From a bacterium (GTDB lineage: Bacteria > Bacteroidota > Bacteroidia > Bacteroidales > Bacteroidaceae), in NCBI GenBank assembly GCA_004559785.1, contig SFXD01000054.1, positions 1-15,167 of the forward strand: DNA of 15,167 nt, written 5' to 3'. Shown one piece after another: positions 7,110 through 13,805 of this stretch; the stretch's first letter is position 1, and the number at the start of each line of letters is the position of its first letter. Below the pieces are notes generated by a model, which saw only the letters and a program-made list of their open reading frames with translations, did not search any database and was not told the DNA's origin. Position numbers and translations under genes: made by a program.

Positions 7110-8447
7110 ATGGCTAAACTCTGGGACAAAGGTTTTGAAATTACGGAAGAGATTGACAGGTTCACGGTGGGCAGAGACCGCGAAATGGACATGTACCTTG
7201 CCGAGGCGGACGTCTTGGGCTCGATGGCTCACATCACCATGCTCGAAAGCATAGGGCTGATTGAGCATGACGAACTGGAGGCTCTGCTTTCAGAATTGCG
7301 GGTTATCCTGACGCAAGTCAGGGATGGCAGGTTCCGCATCGAGGAAGGCATCGAGGATGTACACTCACAGGTAGAACTGATGCTTACTCGCAAACTGGGT
7401 GACATGGGTAAGAAAATCCATTCGGGCAGGAGTCGCAACGACCAAGTCCTGGTAGACCTCAAGCTCTTTACGAGAAGGCAGATAAAGGGCATTGCCGAAG
7501 ACGTCATGGTTCTGTTCCACACGCTCCAGTCCCAAAGCGAGAGATACAAGGATGTATTGATGCCTGGCTATACCCATCTGCAGGTAGCCATGCCCAGTAG
7601 TTTCGGACTTTGGTTCGGGGCGTATGCCGAGAGCCTCGTGGACGACCTTACCTTCCTACAGTCGGCCTACAGGATGACGAACAGGAATCCCCTGGGTTCC
7701 GCTGCCGGATATGGCAGCAGCTTCCCGCTTCGTCGCCAGATGACTACCGACCTGCTGGGCTTCGACTCCATGAACTACAACGTTGTGTATGCCCAGATGG
7801 GACGCGGCAAGACCGAGAGAAACGTCGCATTCGCCATGGCAGGCATTGCCGGAACACTCTCGAAGATGGCATACGACGCATGCATGTTCAGCAGCCAGAA
7901 CTTCGCGTTCGTCAAACTTCCCGACGAGTGTACCACAGGCTCCAGCATCATGCCACACAAGAAGAATCCCGACGTCTTCGAACTGACACGTGCCAAATGC
8001 AACAAGCTGCAGGCTTTGCCCCAGCAGATAACATTGATTATGAACAACCTCCCGTGTGGCTATTTCCGCGACTTGCAAATTATCAAGGAGGTCTTCCTGC
8101 CTGCCTTCCAGGAACTGCGCGACTGCCTGCAGATGGCCTCCTACATCATGGAACGAATCAAGGTCAACACGTCTATCCTCGACGACCCACGATACGACCT
8201 AATGTTCAGCGTTGAGGAGGTCAACCGCCTCGCCACTGAAGGCATGCCTTTCAGGGACGCATACAGGAAGGTTGGCGCCGACATAGCTTCCGGCAACTTC
8301 AAGCCAAACAAGGACATCAGGCACACCCACGAAGGCAGCATCGGCAACCTATGCAACGAGCAGATTGCCTCATTGATGGAAAAGGTATGGCAAGGATTCG
8401 GCTTCGAACGCATGGAGGAGGCTGAGGAAAGGTTGGCAAAAGGATGA
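7110..8447 (+). CDS. argH: Argininosuccinate lyase ArgH
   Basis: Cleaves argininosuccinate to arginine and fumarate, the last step of arginine synthesis. The 445-residue protein belongs to the fumarase/aspartase superfamily. Seen in order: EDVHSQVELMLTRKLGDMGK and KIHSGRSRNDQVLVDL (substrate site), MPGYTHLQVAMPSSFG (catalytic His region), and the superfamily signature GSSIMPHKKNPDVFE starting at residue 277, which carries the mobile catalytic Ser loop. The start at 7110 (MAKLWDKGFEITEEIDRF) was chosen. An in-frame TTG at 7071 would begin directly after the SRPBCC stop and adds a Cys/Asn/Gln-rich stretch foreign to the family. The stop overlaps the start of the next gene as ATGA, implying co-translation with the small lipoprotein. 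No other arg gene is visible nearby. Confidence 0.95.
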   Translation: MAKLWDKGFEITEEIDRFTVGRDREMDMYLAEADVLGSMAHITMLESIGLIEHDELEALLSELRVILTQVRDGRFRIEEGIEDVHSQVELMLTRKLGDMGKKIHSGRSRNDQVLVDLKLFTRRQIKGIAEDVMVLFHTLQSQSERYKDVLMPGYTHLQVAMPSSFGLWFGAYAESLVDDLTFLQSAYRMTNRNPLGSAAGYGSSFPLRRQMTTDLLGFDSMNYNVVYAQMGRGKTERNVAFAMAGIAGTLSKMAYDACMFSSQNFAFVKLPDECTTGSSIMPHKKNPDVFELTRAKCNKLQALPQQITLIMNNLPCGYFRDLQIIKEVFLPAFQELRDCLQMASYIMERIKVNTSILDDPRYDLMFSVEEVNRLATEGMPFRDAYRKVGADIASGNFKPNKDIRHTHEGSIGNLCNEQIASLMEKVWQGFGFERMEEAEERLAKG

Positions 8448-9028
8448 AGACACCGGCATACAGACAGGGACTATACGTCATGCTGACCATGCTATGCGCC
8501 GTGCTGGCCACTGGCTGCAAGGAAGACGAGGAGGTTTACAACACATACAGCAACCTCCCCGCCAAGTTCACCATGCAAAACACACTACAGGCACCGGCCT
8601 TGCACAACGCCCTCAACAACATGGGAGAGTTTTGCACCGTCACCATCACCAAGGACGGCAAGCAGTTCATGTTCAAGGGTAGCGGCAAAGAACCCTCGTA
8701 TGTCAACATCACCGCAGAAAACGACTACAACGGATTCTACCTCGGGCTCAGCGGACTCGTCATCGGACTGCCCAACATTCCCGAGATGGGCAAGGACAAT
8801 CCTTCTGTCATATGCTTCGACCTTGCGTGCTCCAACTGCTACGAGAAGTATCACATCACTAAACCTCTCGGCATGCAAGATGCCGGCTACGCCCATTGCT
8901 CGTCATGCAATAGGACATACAACCTAAACGACGGAGGGATTGTGTCCTCTGGAGAAGGAGGGGTTAGGCTCTATCGCTACCGCGTAAACTACTACCCCAA
9001 CAACACCCTTGTAGTAAACAACGGATAG
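8444..9028 (+). CDS. Small lipoprotein with a Rieske-like pattern and two CxxC pairs
   Basis: A predicted 194-residue lipoprotein. The signal peptide ends LCAVLATGC, a clear lipobox with Cys25, followed by acidic KEDEE. The middle has beta-rich segments around VTITKDGKQFMFKGSG and FYLGLSGLVIGLPNIP. The C-terminal part reads CFDLACSNCYEKYHI ... AHCSSCNRTYNLNDGGIVSS and RLYRYRV. The order of elements resembles a Rieske [2Fe-2S] domain ('C.H..C' ... 'CP.Hg..FdL.dG.vv.gpa..pL..Y.v'). However, the four metal-ligand positions are occupied by CxxC (129, 132) and CxxC (152, 155) rather than CxH and CxxH. A tetracysteine metal site, zinc or iron, is therefore possible. It overlaps argH by 4 bp. I do not know a named function; the Rieske relationship is inference. 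Confidence 0.72.
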   Translation: MKTPAYRQGLYVMLTMLCAVLATGCKEDEEVYNTYSNLPAKFTMQNTLQAPALHNALNNMGEFCTVTITKDGKQFMFKGSGKEPSYVNITAENDYNGFYLGLSGLVIGLPNIPEMGKDNPSVICFDLACSNCYEKYHITKPLGMQDAGYAHCSSCNRTYNLNDGGIVSSGEGGVRLYRYRVNYYPNNTLVVNNG

Positions 9029-9113
9029 CCGGGCGAAGGACATGTCATGGCAAATTGCGGACGTTTTGCGAAAGATTTTCACTCGTGTACTTTCTTTTTT
9101 CAACTAAATGACG

Positions 9114-9121
9114 TATCTTTG
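9114..9121 (+). promoter_or_regulatory. -7 promoter element for tRNA-Leu
   Basis: TATCTTTG matches TAnnTTTG and ends 14 bases before the mature tRNA 5' end. A T-rich stretch at 9091-9100 covers the expected -33 position, without an exact TTTG. This gives the tRNA its own promoter within the 107-bp spacer after the lipoprotein gene. Confidence 0.6.
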
Positions 9122-9135
9122 CAGCCGCAAAGGTC

Positions 9136-9223
9136 GCCCAGATGGTGGAATTGGTAGACACGAGGGACTTAAAATCCCTTGACCATTGCGGTCGTACGGG
9201 TTCGAGTCCCGTTCCGGGCACCA
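9136..9223 (+). tRNA. tRNA-Leu (anticodon UAA), CCA encoded
   Basis: A class II tRNA of 88 nt including an encoded CCA at 9221-9223. The D arm is GTG/CAC. The anticodon stem AGGGA/TCCCT encloses the 7-nt loop CTTAAAA with anticodon TAA at 9170-9172, reading UUA. The long variable arm GACC-ATTGC-GGTC is diagnostic of Leu or Ser, and the T arm is ACGGG-TTCGAGT-CCCGT. The discriminator is A, as expected for Leu. The acceptor stem GCCCAGA/TCCGGGC has one A-C mismatch at the fifth pair. Confidence 0.96.
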
Positions 9224-9232
9224 GCTTTCAGC

Positions 9233-9266
9233 ATCCCTTCCAGGAGATTCCTGCAAGGGATTTTTT
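9233..9266 (+). terminator. Rho-independent terminator after tRNA-Leu
   Basis: ATCCCTT pairs with AAGGGAT, and inside it CAGGA-GAT-TCCTG forms a second stem separated by a single C/C mismatch. The structure is followed by a run of six T (9261-9266). It starts ten bases after the tRNA CCA end. This is the best intrinsic terminator in the window. Confidence 0.88.
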
Positions 9267-9302
9267 CATGGGACACGCACTCACGGGATGACCCGAAACA
9301 AG

Positions 9303-9358
9303 TTTCCTCCCGTGGAAAAATATTTCCCTCGGGAGGAAAAAAAATTCCTCGGGAGGGA
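9303..9358 (+). repeat. Three tandem short palindromic units between tRNA-Leu and the MGMT gene
   Basis: Units TTTCCTCCCGTGGAAA (9303-9318), TTTCCCTCGGGAGGAAA (9323-9339) and TTCCTCGGGAGGGA (9345-9358) are spaced about 20-21 bp apart and separated by A/T-rich runs. The outer arms of the first two also pair perfectly over 10 bp (TTTCCTCCCG at 9303-9312 with CGGGAGGAAA at 9330-9339). No U-run suited to termination follows on either strand. The rest of the 238-bp spacer 9224-9461 shows, apart from the terminator, nothing gene-like. Confidence 0.65.
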
Positions 9359-9461
9359 GACTACGGGATGCCTGCCCGACATGGTTGTGGCTACACGGGT
9401 CTTACGGCCTGCAACACCCCGCCACACATATCGAGGCAAACGCCCCAAATACATCACACAA

Positions 9462-9857
9462 ATGAAAGGAAAAGCAATGGACATGGGATGCGACATCAAG
9501 CTAAGGGTGCAGGAGAGCATGGAGATTACCAAATTCCAGAAACGCGTCTACCTTGCCCTTTTGGAAGTGCCAAGAGGCAAGACCATCACGTACGGAGAAC
9601 TTGCCAGGCGCGTGGGTTGCCGCAGCGCACAGGCAATAGGGCAGGCTCTCAGGCGCAACCCCTTTGCCCCCGACGTACCATGCCATAGGGTAATATGCGC
9701 CAACGGCGACGTAGGAGGCTACCTCGGGCACCGTGACGGGGAATACCTTTCAAGGAAGTTGGCTTTGCTCAGGGAGGAGTCCGACGAGCGCACTACCACA
9801 GACAGAGAGGCGAAACGCCACACCCGGGAGGATCAGGCATCCCCTCACATAGCATGA
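9462..9857 (+). CDS. MGMT-family protein (alkylated-DNA cysteine methyltransferase domain)
   Basis: A 131-residue protein consisting of the MGMT DNA-binding and active-site domain only. Visible: FQKRVYLALLEVPRGKTITY (25-44), the helix-turn-helix YGELARRVGCRSAQAIGQAL (44-63) with the helix Arg at 54, and VPCHRVICANGDVGGYLG (72-89) with the acceptor Cys74 inside the PCHRV motif. Because the Cys is kept, it could repair O6-alkylguanine. Alkyltransferase-like proteins, which replace the Cys, are a less likely reading. The N-terminal RNase H-like domain of full Ogt/Ada enzymes is absent. The C-terminal 25 residues are charged, low in hydrophobic residues and probably disordered. ATG at 9462 is used, but 9477, 9483 and 9519 are also in frame, and I see no promoter element to decide. 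Convergent with the large minus-strand gene, 48 bp apart. Confidence 0.85.
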   Translation: MKGKAMDMGCDIKLRVQESMEITKFQKRVYLALLEVPRGKTITYGELARRVGCRSAQAIGQALRRNPFAPDVPCHRVICANGDVGGYLGHRDGEYLSRKLALLREESDERTTTDREAKRHTREDQASPHIA

Positions 9858-9905
9858 GCAGGCATCATTCCGTGACCGCCTAACCATCCAGCCTTGCCAA
9901 GGGCA

Positions 9906-12900
9906 TCAATACATCCTCTTCAGCACAGCCCCACGATAATAGTGATTCAGTATCTGGCGGAACGTATATCCCCTGCTGCCCATGACGGCTGCGCCTATCT
10001 GGCACATTCCTACGCCATGCCCCCAGCCACGTCCGTGCAGTATGAATTTCTGCGGCACGCCGTCCGACACATCCTGCACCTCCACCGTAAAGGCACTGCT
10101 CTTGAGATGGGTATTGCTCAGCATCTTGCGTATCTCCAGTTCCTTGCCTACGGTAAAGGCTTTTTCCGAACCCGTTACGAGAAGTCTGCTTATATGACCG
10201 CCGGGACCGCTCTCGACAGGCTCCAACGAGATGATGTCGCCGAGGCTCATCTTCAGATGTCCCTCAATCAGAGTCCTGAGTTCCTGCTGGGAATATTCAA
10301 CCGTCCAACGATAGAAATCCTTTGTCTCTTGGTCGTAGTCGTTCAGCACCTGACTCAGCACACCCGTGTCGGAAACATTGCAGAATGTGTCTTCCACGGA
10401 GGAGAGATAGGGATGCCTCACATTCTCCCAGCAATACTGATACTCGTTGGTACGACCTCCGCAGCACTTGCCGAAACGGGTGTCACACACTTCTCCCCCG
10501 TATGTCAGTATCTGCCCCCTGGTGGCCCTTATGGCAGCCTTCACCTGTGAAGGCGAAGTCAAGGTCACGCCCTGGTACCTCTGGCAATGGTCGTCTGCGC
10601 ACACGTCGAATACGGTGTGGTCGTCACGGTCATACCACCTTAAGAGACTATCCGCCGTACGCTGGAAGGAGAAGAACGACGCGCTGTCCGAAGCCTTTGC
10701 CTTACGTTTCTCCATCTGGGCATACAGCCAGCTCCTGCTTATGACAGCCGAAGCCTTCAGGAATTCAAGGTTGCACGACCCCCTCATCTCACTGCCGATG
10801 ACACTCGTCAGATACTCCTCTGCAGGCAGTATGTTGATTACGGTTATCCTATCCTCGTCCACCACGAGCCTCAGCACCCCCGAGAAGGTCTGCGTCTGAA
10901 GCCTCTCCCAGTGGAACCTGCGCCCGATGGTTACGTTGTACAGGCTGAACGTGGACTCGTCTGTCTCGGGCCTGAACGTCAGGTCCCGGTATAGTGCCCC
11001 GTTCCACTTGATGCACCCATCCTGACACTCCACATGCTGCATGCCGCTTACCTCCACGCCCTTGGCCACATACTTGCCGTTAACGCAGAAGGCGACCTTG
11101 CTGTCTGTCAGGATGCCTACGCTGACGTCTGGCTCCGTACACCCACTGCTCTCCACCAGGTCGCATTCCTCTTCCTTCCGGGGCTGGTCGGTAAGTTGCG
11201 CTATGACAGGCTCCAGCTCATCCATTCCCATGGTGACCTCCTGCAGTATGGAAGCTGCCAATTCCGATGTGATGCGGTCAAAATCCTCCTCTCTCGGAGT
11301 AATTATCAGCCCACACATATCCAGTGCGCCGGGACTTACCAGCAAACGGCTGTCACCTTCCGCATAATAGCAATCCGGACGATGCTTTGAGCGTGGGAAG
11401 ATCAGGGTCACGATTTCGTCAGGACGCGACGCGCCTCCTTCCTGTCGCCACGATACGAGATTCATCCTTGGCTCGTTCTCCCCGTCCATTACGGGAAGTG
11501 CCTTGTACACCCTTTGGCACAGGAGGCTGTCTGACTCGGCAGGCATACTGCGTATCACGAAGACGGGGCAAGCATAGGTGGTGAGCAGGTAAAGCCCACA
11601 CCGGTTGCCCACGTTGCCAGCCTCCTCCATGCTTGCGGTCTGTTCCCCCGTCAGGGGATAAATCTTTCGCAGTCCGTTCTCGTACATGGCCCAGTCCCTC
11701 TCCAGTGGCACCACGCCCCTGCTACCAGCCTGTAGGTGCATGTGGTCGGGACATGAAGCCCCACACAAAGGGCCGTTGTAGAACACTATGTGGCGAGGCA
11801 TGTTCCAAGCCATCTTATGCAAGGTGGCGAAACTGCTATATATGCGCTGTGGGGTATGCCTCCGTGAAGGAATGGTAAAATGCTGCGGCAATATGGGGAA
11901 TGGGTTTACCAACACCTGATAGTGCTTCTCCGTCATGAGCTTATGTTGCTGTGCAGGCCTGTTGTGGTCGCACAGGAAACAGGGACGTTCGCTTATCGAC
12001 TTGTTGTCTATCCTGGCACCCGTGCTTACTATCCTGGCTGGGTTCCACTGAGCCTGCAGCATGGTGTCGCCCAATGGCAACTCCTTTGTCTGCACACTTT
12101 CAGCAAGCTGCCGATACCTCTCGGCAGCCTCGGGCCACTGCTTCAGCTCGTCCTCGAAGAACATATCCACCTCCTCGGCACTCAAGTGGTGCTGCCACAT
12201 GGCATTCAGCTTTTGGCGTGCGGCTATCTCGATGGTACGCAACCTGTCCTTGTAGAGGTTGTTCCTGTTTATCTTGTCCTGGCTCAGTGCGGCATCGCTG
12301 TTACCATCCCACCTGCGGCACAAGTACAGTTCGTCGAATATGCGCCCTATCCTATATCTGCGGCTTATCATCAACCCAAGTGCGTAGTCTTCGCCATAAC
12401 TGGTGTTGGGTATCTGTATCTCCCTAAGCACGGGGGTATAGAAAGCCCTCGGAGCCCCAAGCCCGTTGATGCGCAGGGCGTTGTTGCGTCCATTGTGCGC
12501 CGTCCATTCGCGGTGGTCTATCAGCCCGGGGGGAAGGGTGTTCAGCTGGAAGTCGCACATCCTGTACGAACCTATCACCATGGCCGCACGTTCTGCGTAG
12601 AATGCGTCTACCATGCGTTGCAGCGTATGCGGGGAGCTGTATAGGTCATCGCTGTCCAGCTGCACCACGAACCGTCCCACCCTGTCGTCGTGTACGGCAA
12701 GGTTCCAGCAACCGCCAATGCCGAGGTCGTCGCGGTCAGGCACTATGTGCAGCACCCTCTTGTCGTGGGCAAATTCCCTGATAGCCTCCGTCGTACCGTC
12801 CGTGCTGCCATTGTCCACTACCATCAGGTTGAACGCGAACGTCGTCTCCTGCCCAAGCACGCTGGCTATGGCATCGCGTATGGTTCGCACCCTGTTGCGC

Positions 12901-13619
12901 ACCGGTATCACCACGGTTGCCTCCACCGGGAAGTCGCACTTGTCGAACCTTACCTCGTCGCATTCGTCGCCATGCAGGTAGGCGTTCAGCAGACGCAGGT
13001 GCCTTGTGCAGGCACGCTCCATCTCCACCTGCCTGTCCCTGTTGCGTGGGTCTACGTAGTCAAATTGCTTCTGGCCGCTCAGCCTCGTGTCCTGCTCCAC
13101 CTCCGTATAGAGGAATTCGTCGATGTGGAAAGGCAACTGCTTGCGGCTCAGGAACAGGCGGAAGTCATAGAGTGCGGCGTAGCGGTAGTTGTGGAGATTC
13201 TCCTGCCCTACATATTCCTTCAGCACCGAGGAACGTATCAGCAATACCGAGCCCATCTGGAAGTCGTCCCTTACGCTGCCCGCCTGACAGTCTATCAGCG
13301 GCATGGCAGCCCTCTCTCCTGCCGGAGAAACGACATAGTGGTCGGCATAGAGCATCAACGCCCCTGTGTCGTCCGCTATCGTCAGCATCCTGTCGAGGGC
13401 GTGGTATCCCAACACCAGCTTGTCGTACTTGGTATACAGCAATATGTATTCCGACTCTGACGATTCGGCTATCTCGCGTAGGGTATGGGTACACTGTGGA
13501 CCATTGTCCTTCATGTAGTGTACGGCATTCACGCAAGCACATGCCTTTAGTTGGCCTACGGTTGGCAGTGCCTGCTCATCGCTCTGCCATGGTATGTAAC
13601 AGTCTATCCTGTGCTCCAT
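9906..13619 (-). CDS. Multidomain fusion: GT-A-like region + GT2 glycosyltransferase + HIT/GalT-like (DUF4922-like) + SpoIID/LytB domain
   Basis: A 1237-residue protein without a visible signal peptide (starts MEHRIDCYIPWQS). Residues about 1-225 look like a degenerate GT-A fold (SEYILLYTKYDKLVL, LMLYADHYVV, FQMGSVLLIRSSVL). Residues 231-440 are a GT2 domain: ATVVIPVRNRVRTI, VVDNGSTDGT (267-276), VVQLDSDDLY with DSDD at 322-325, and GEDYALGL (409-416). Residues about 540-800 have RPCFLC (545-550), VNPFPILPQHFTI and PDHMHLQAG with HxHxQ at 626-630, as in HIT/GalT/Apa nucleotidyl transferases; I recall this Bacteroidota region as DUF4922. Residues about 830-1237 are SpoIID/LytB-like: LPAEEYLTSVIGSEM with the likely catalytic Glu944, SAVISRSWLYA, CCGGRT and GRGWGHGVGMCQIGAAVMG. 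Domain functions are inferred; the overall role is unknown. The reading frame is intact throughout, with no sign of split genes. Confidence 0.86.
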   Translation of the reverse strand: MEHRIDCYIPWQSDEQALPTVGQLKACACVNAVHYMKDNGPQCTHTLREIAESSESEYILLYTKYDKLVLGYHALDRMLTIADDTGALMLYADHYVVSPAGERAAMPLIDCQAGSVRDDFQMGSVLLIRSSVLKEYVGQENLHNYRYAALYDFRLFLSRKQLPFHIDEFLYTEVEQDTRLSGQKQFDYVDPRNRDRQVEMERACTRHLRLLNAYLHGDECDEVRFDKCDFPVEATVVIPVRNRVRTIRDAIASVLGQETTFAFNLMVVDNGSTDGTTEAIREFAHDKRVLHIVPDRDDLGIGGCWNLAVHDDRVGRFVVQLDSDDLYSSPHTLQRMVDAFYAERAAMVIGSYRMCDFQLNTLPPGLIDHREWTAHNGRNNALRINGLGAPRAFYTPVLREIQIPNTSYGEDYALGLMISRRYRIGRIFDELYLCRRWDGNSDAALSQDKINRNNLYKDRLRTIEIAARQKLNAMWQHHLSAEEVDMFFEDELKQWPEAAERYRQLAESVQTKELPLGDTMLQAQWNPARIVSTGARIDNKSISERPCFLCDHNRPAQQHKLMTEKHYQVLVNPFPILPQHFTIPSRRHTPQRIYSSFATLHKMAWNMPRHIVFYNGPLCGASCPDHMHLQAGSRGVVPLERDWAMYENGLRKIYPLTGEQTASMEEAGNVGNRCGLYLLTTYACPVFVIRSMPAESDSLLCQRVYKALPVMDGENEPRMNLVSWRQEGGASRPDEIVTLIFPRSKHRPDCYYAEGDSRLLVSPGALDMCGLIITPREEDFDRITSELAASILQEVTMGMDELEPVIAQLTDQPRKEEECDLVESSGCTEPDVSVGILTDSKVAFCVNGKYVAKGVEVSGMQHVECQDGCIKWNGALYRDLTFRPETDESTFSLYNVTIGRRFHWERLQTQTFSGVLRLVVDEDRITVINILPAEEYLTSVIGSEMRGSCNLEFLKASAVISRSWLYAQMEKRKAKASDSASFFSFQRTADSLLRWYDRDDHTVFDVCADDHCQRYQGVTLTSPSQVKAAIRATRGQILTYGGEVCDTRFGKCCGGRTNEYQYCWENVRHPYLSSVEDTFCNVSDTGVLSQVLNDYDQETKDFYRWTVEYSQQELRTLIEGHLKMSLGDIISLEPVESGPGGHISRLLVTGSEKAFTVGKELEIRKMLSNTHLKSSAFTVEVQDVSDGVPQKFILHGRGWGHGVGMCQIGAAVMGSRGYTFRQILNHYYRGAVLKRMY

Positions 13620-13748
13620 AATCTGATTTAAATTGGATTGGAATAATGTTCAATGCGCTGTCGTCCTTGTCTCGGAGGCTGCTTTCGCCTCTTTCCACTT
13701 TTCCGGAAACGCCTTATTAAATTAAAATTTGGAAAACATCCACTTATC
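13620..13748 (-). promoter_or_regulatory. Long 5' leader of the multidomain gene with small hairpins
   Basis: If transcription starts a few bases past the -7 element at 13754-13761, the leader is about 125-130 nt. It contains a 5-bp hairpin GAGGC/GCCTC with a 7-nt loop (13675-13691) and the palindrome TTTCCGGAAA (13700-13709). No known riboswitch pattern was recognised. It may be only a structured leader. Confidence 0.3.
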
Positions 13749-13753
13749 ACACA

Positions 13754-13784
13754 CAAAAGTACAACCTTTTTTCTTCATGGCAAA
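13754..13784 (-). promoter_or_regulatory. Complete Bacteroidota promoter for the multidomain gene
   Basis: On the minus strand, TTTG (13784-13781) is followed after exactly 19 bp by TACTTTTG (13761-13754). These fit the -33 TTTG and -7 TAnnTTTG elements with canonical spacing. This is the best full promoter in the window. Its -33 side lies only 9 bp from the -7 element of the divergent gene. Confidence 0.72.
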
Positions 13785-13793
13785 ATAAATGTG

Positions 13794-13801
13794 TAACTTT
13801 G
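13794..13801 (+). promoter_or_regulatory. -7 promoter element for the ATP-grasp-like gene
   Basis: TAACTTTG matches TAnnTTTG and ends four bases before the ATG at 13806, so the transcript would have almost no leader. The expected -33 position (13771-13774) reads TTCT inside a T-rich stretch, a weak match. The two divergent promoters lie almost back to back. Confidence 0.58.
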
Positions 13802-13805
13802 CATC

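Noticed and set aside
9330..9352. Intrinsic terminator for minus-strand transcripts (T-run after CCTCCCGAGG on that strand)
   Set aside because: The stem next to the T-run would be four base pairs with a two-base loop, too weak. The nearest minus-strand gene ends more than 500 bp away, with a plus-strand gene between.
9303..9358. CRISPR array
   Set aside because: There are only three imperfect 14-17 bp palindromes with 4-6 bp between them. No spacer-length unique segments and no cas genes.
9136..9461. Integration site of a mobile element at tRNA-Leu
   Set aside because: No direct repeat of the tRNA 3' end was seen in the window, and no integrase or phage gene follows. The tRNA has its own terminator and ordinary neighbours.
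11880..12644. Long open frame on the plus strand (254 codons) within the multidomain gene
   Set aside because: It is antisense to the GT2 domain, has no recognisable motif and no promoter. The minus-strand frame carries clear domain motifs across the same bases.
12690..13460. Plus-strand open frame of 256 codons
   Set aside because: It is antisense to the N-terminal half of the same gene. Its composition (repeated Val/His/Gln) is what the reverse of a real coding frame gives.
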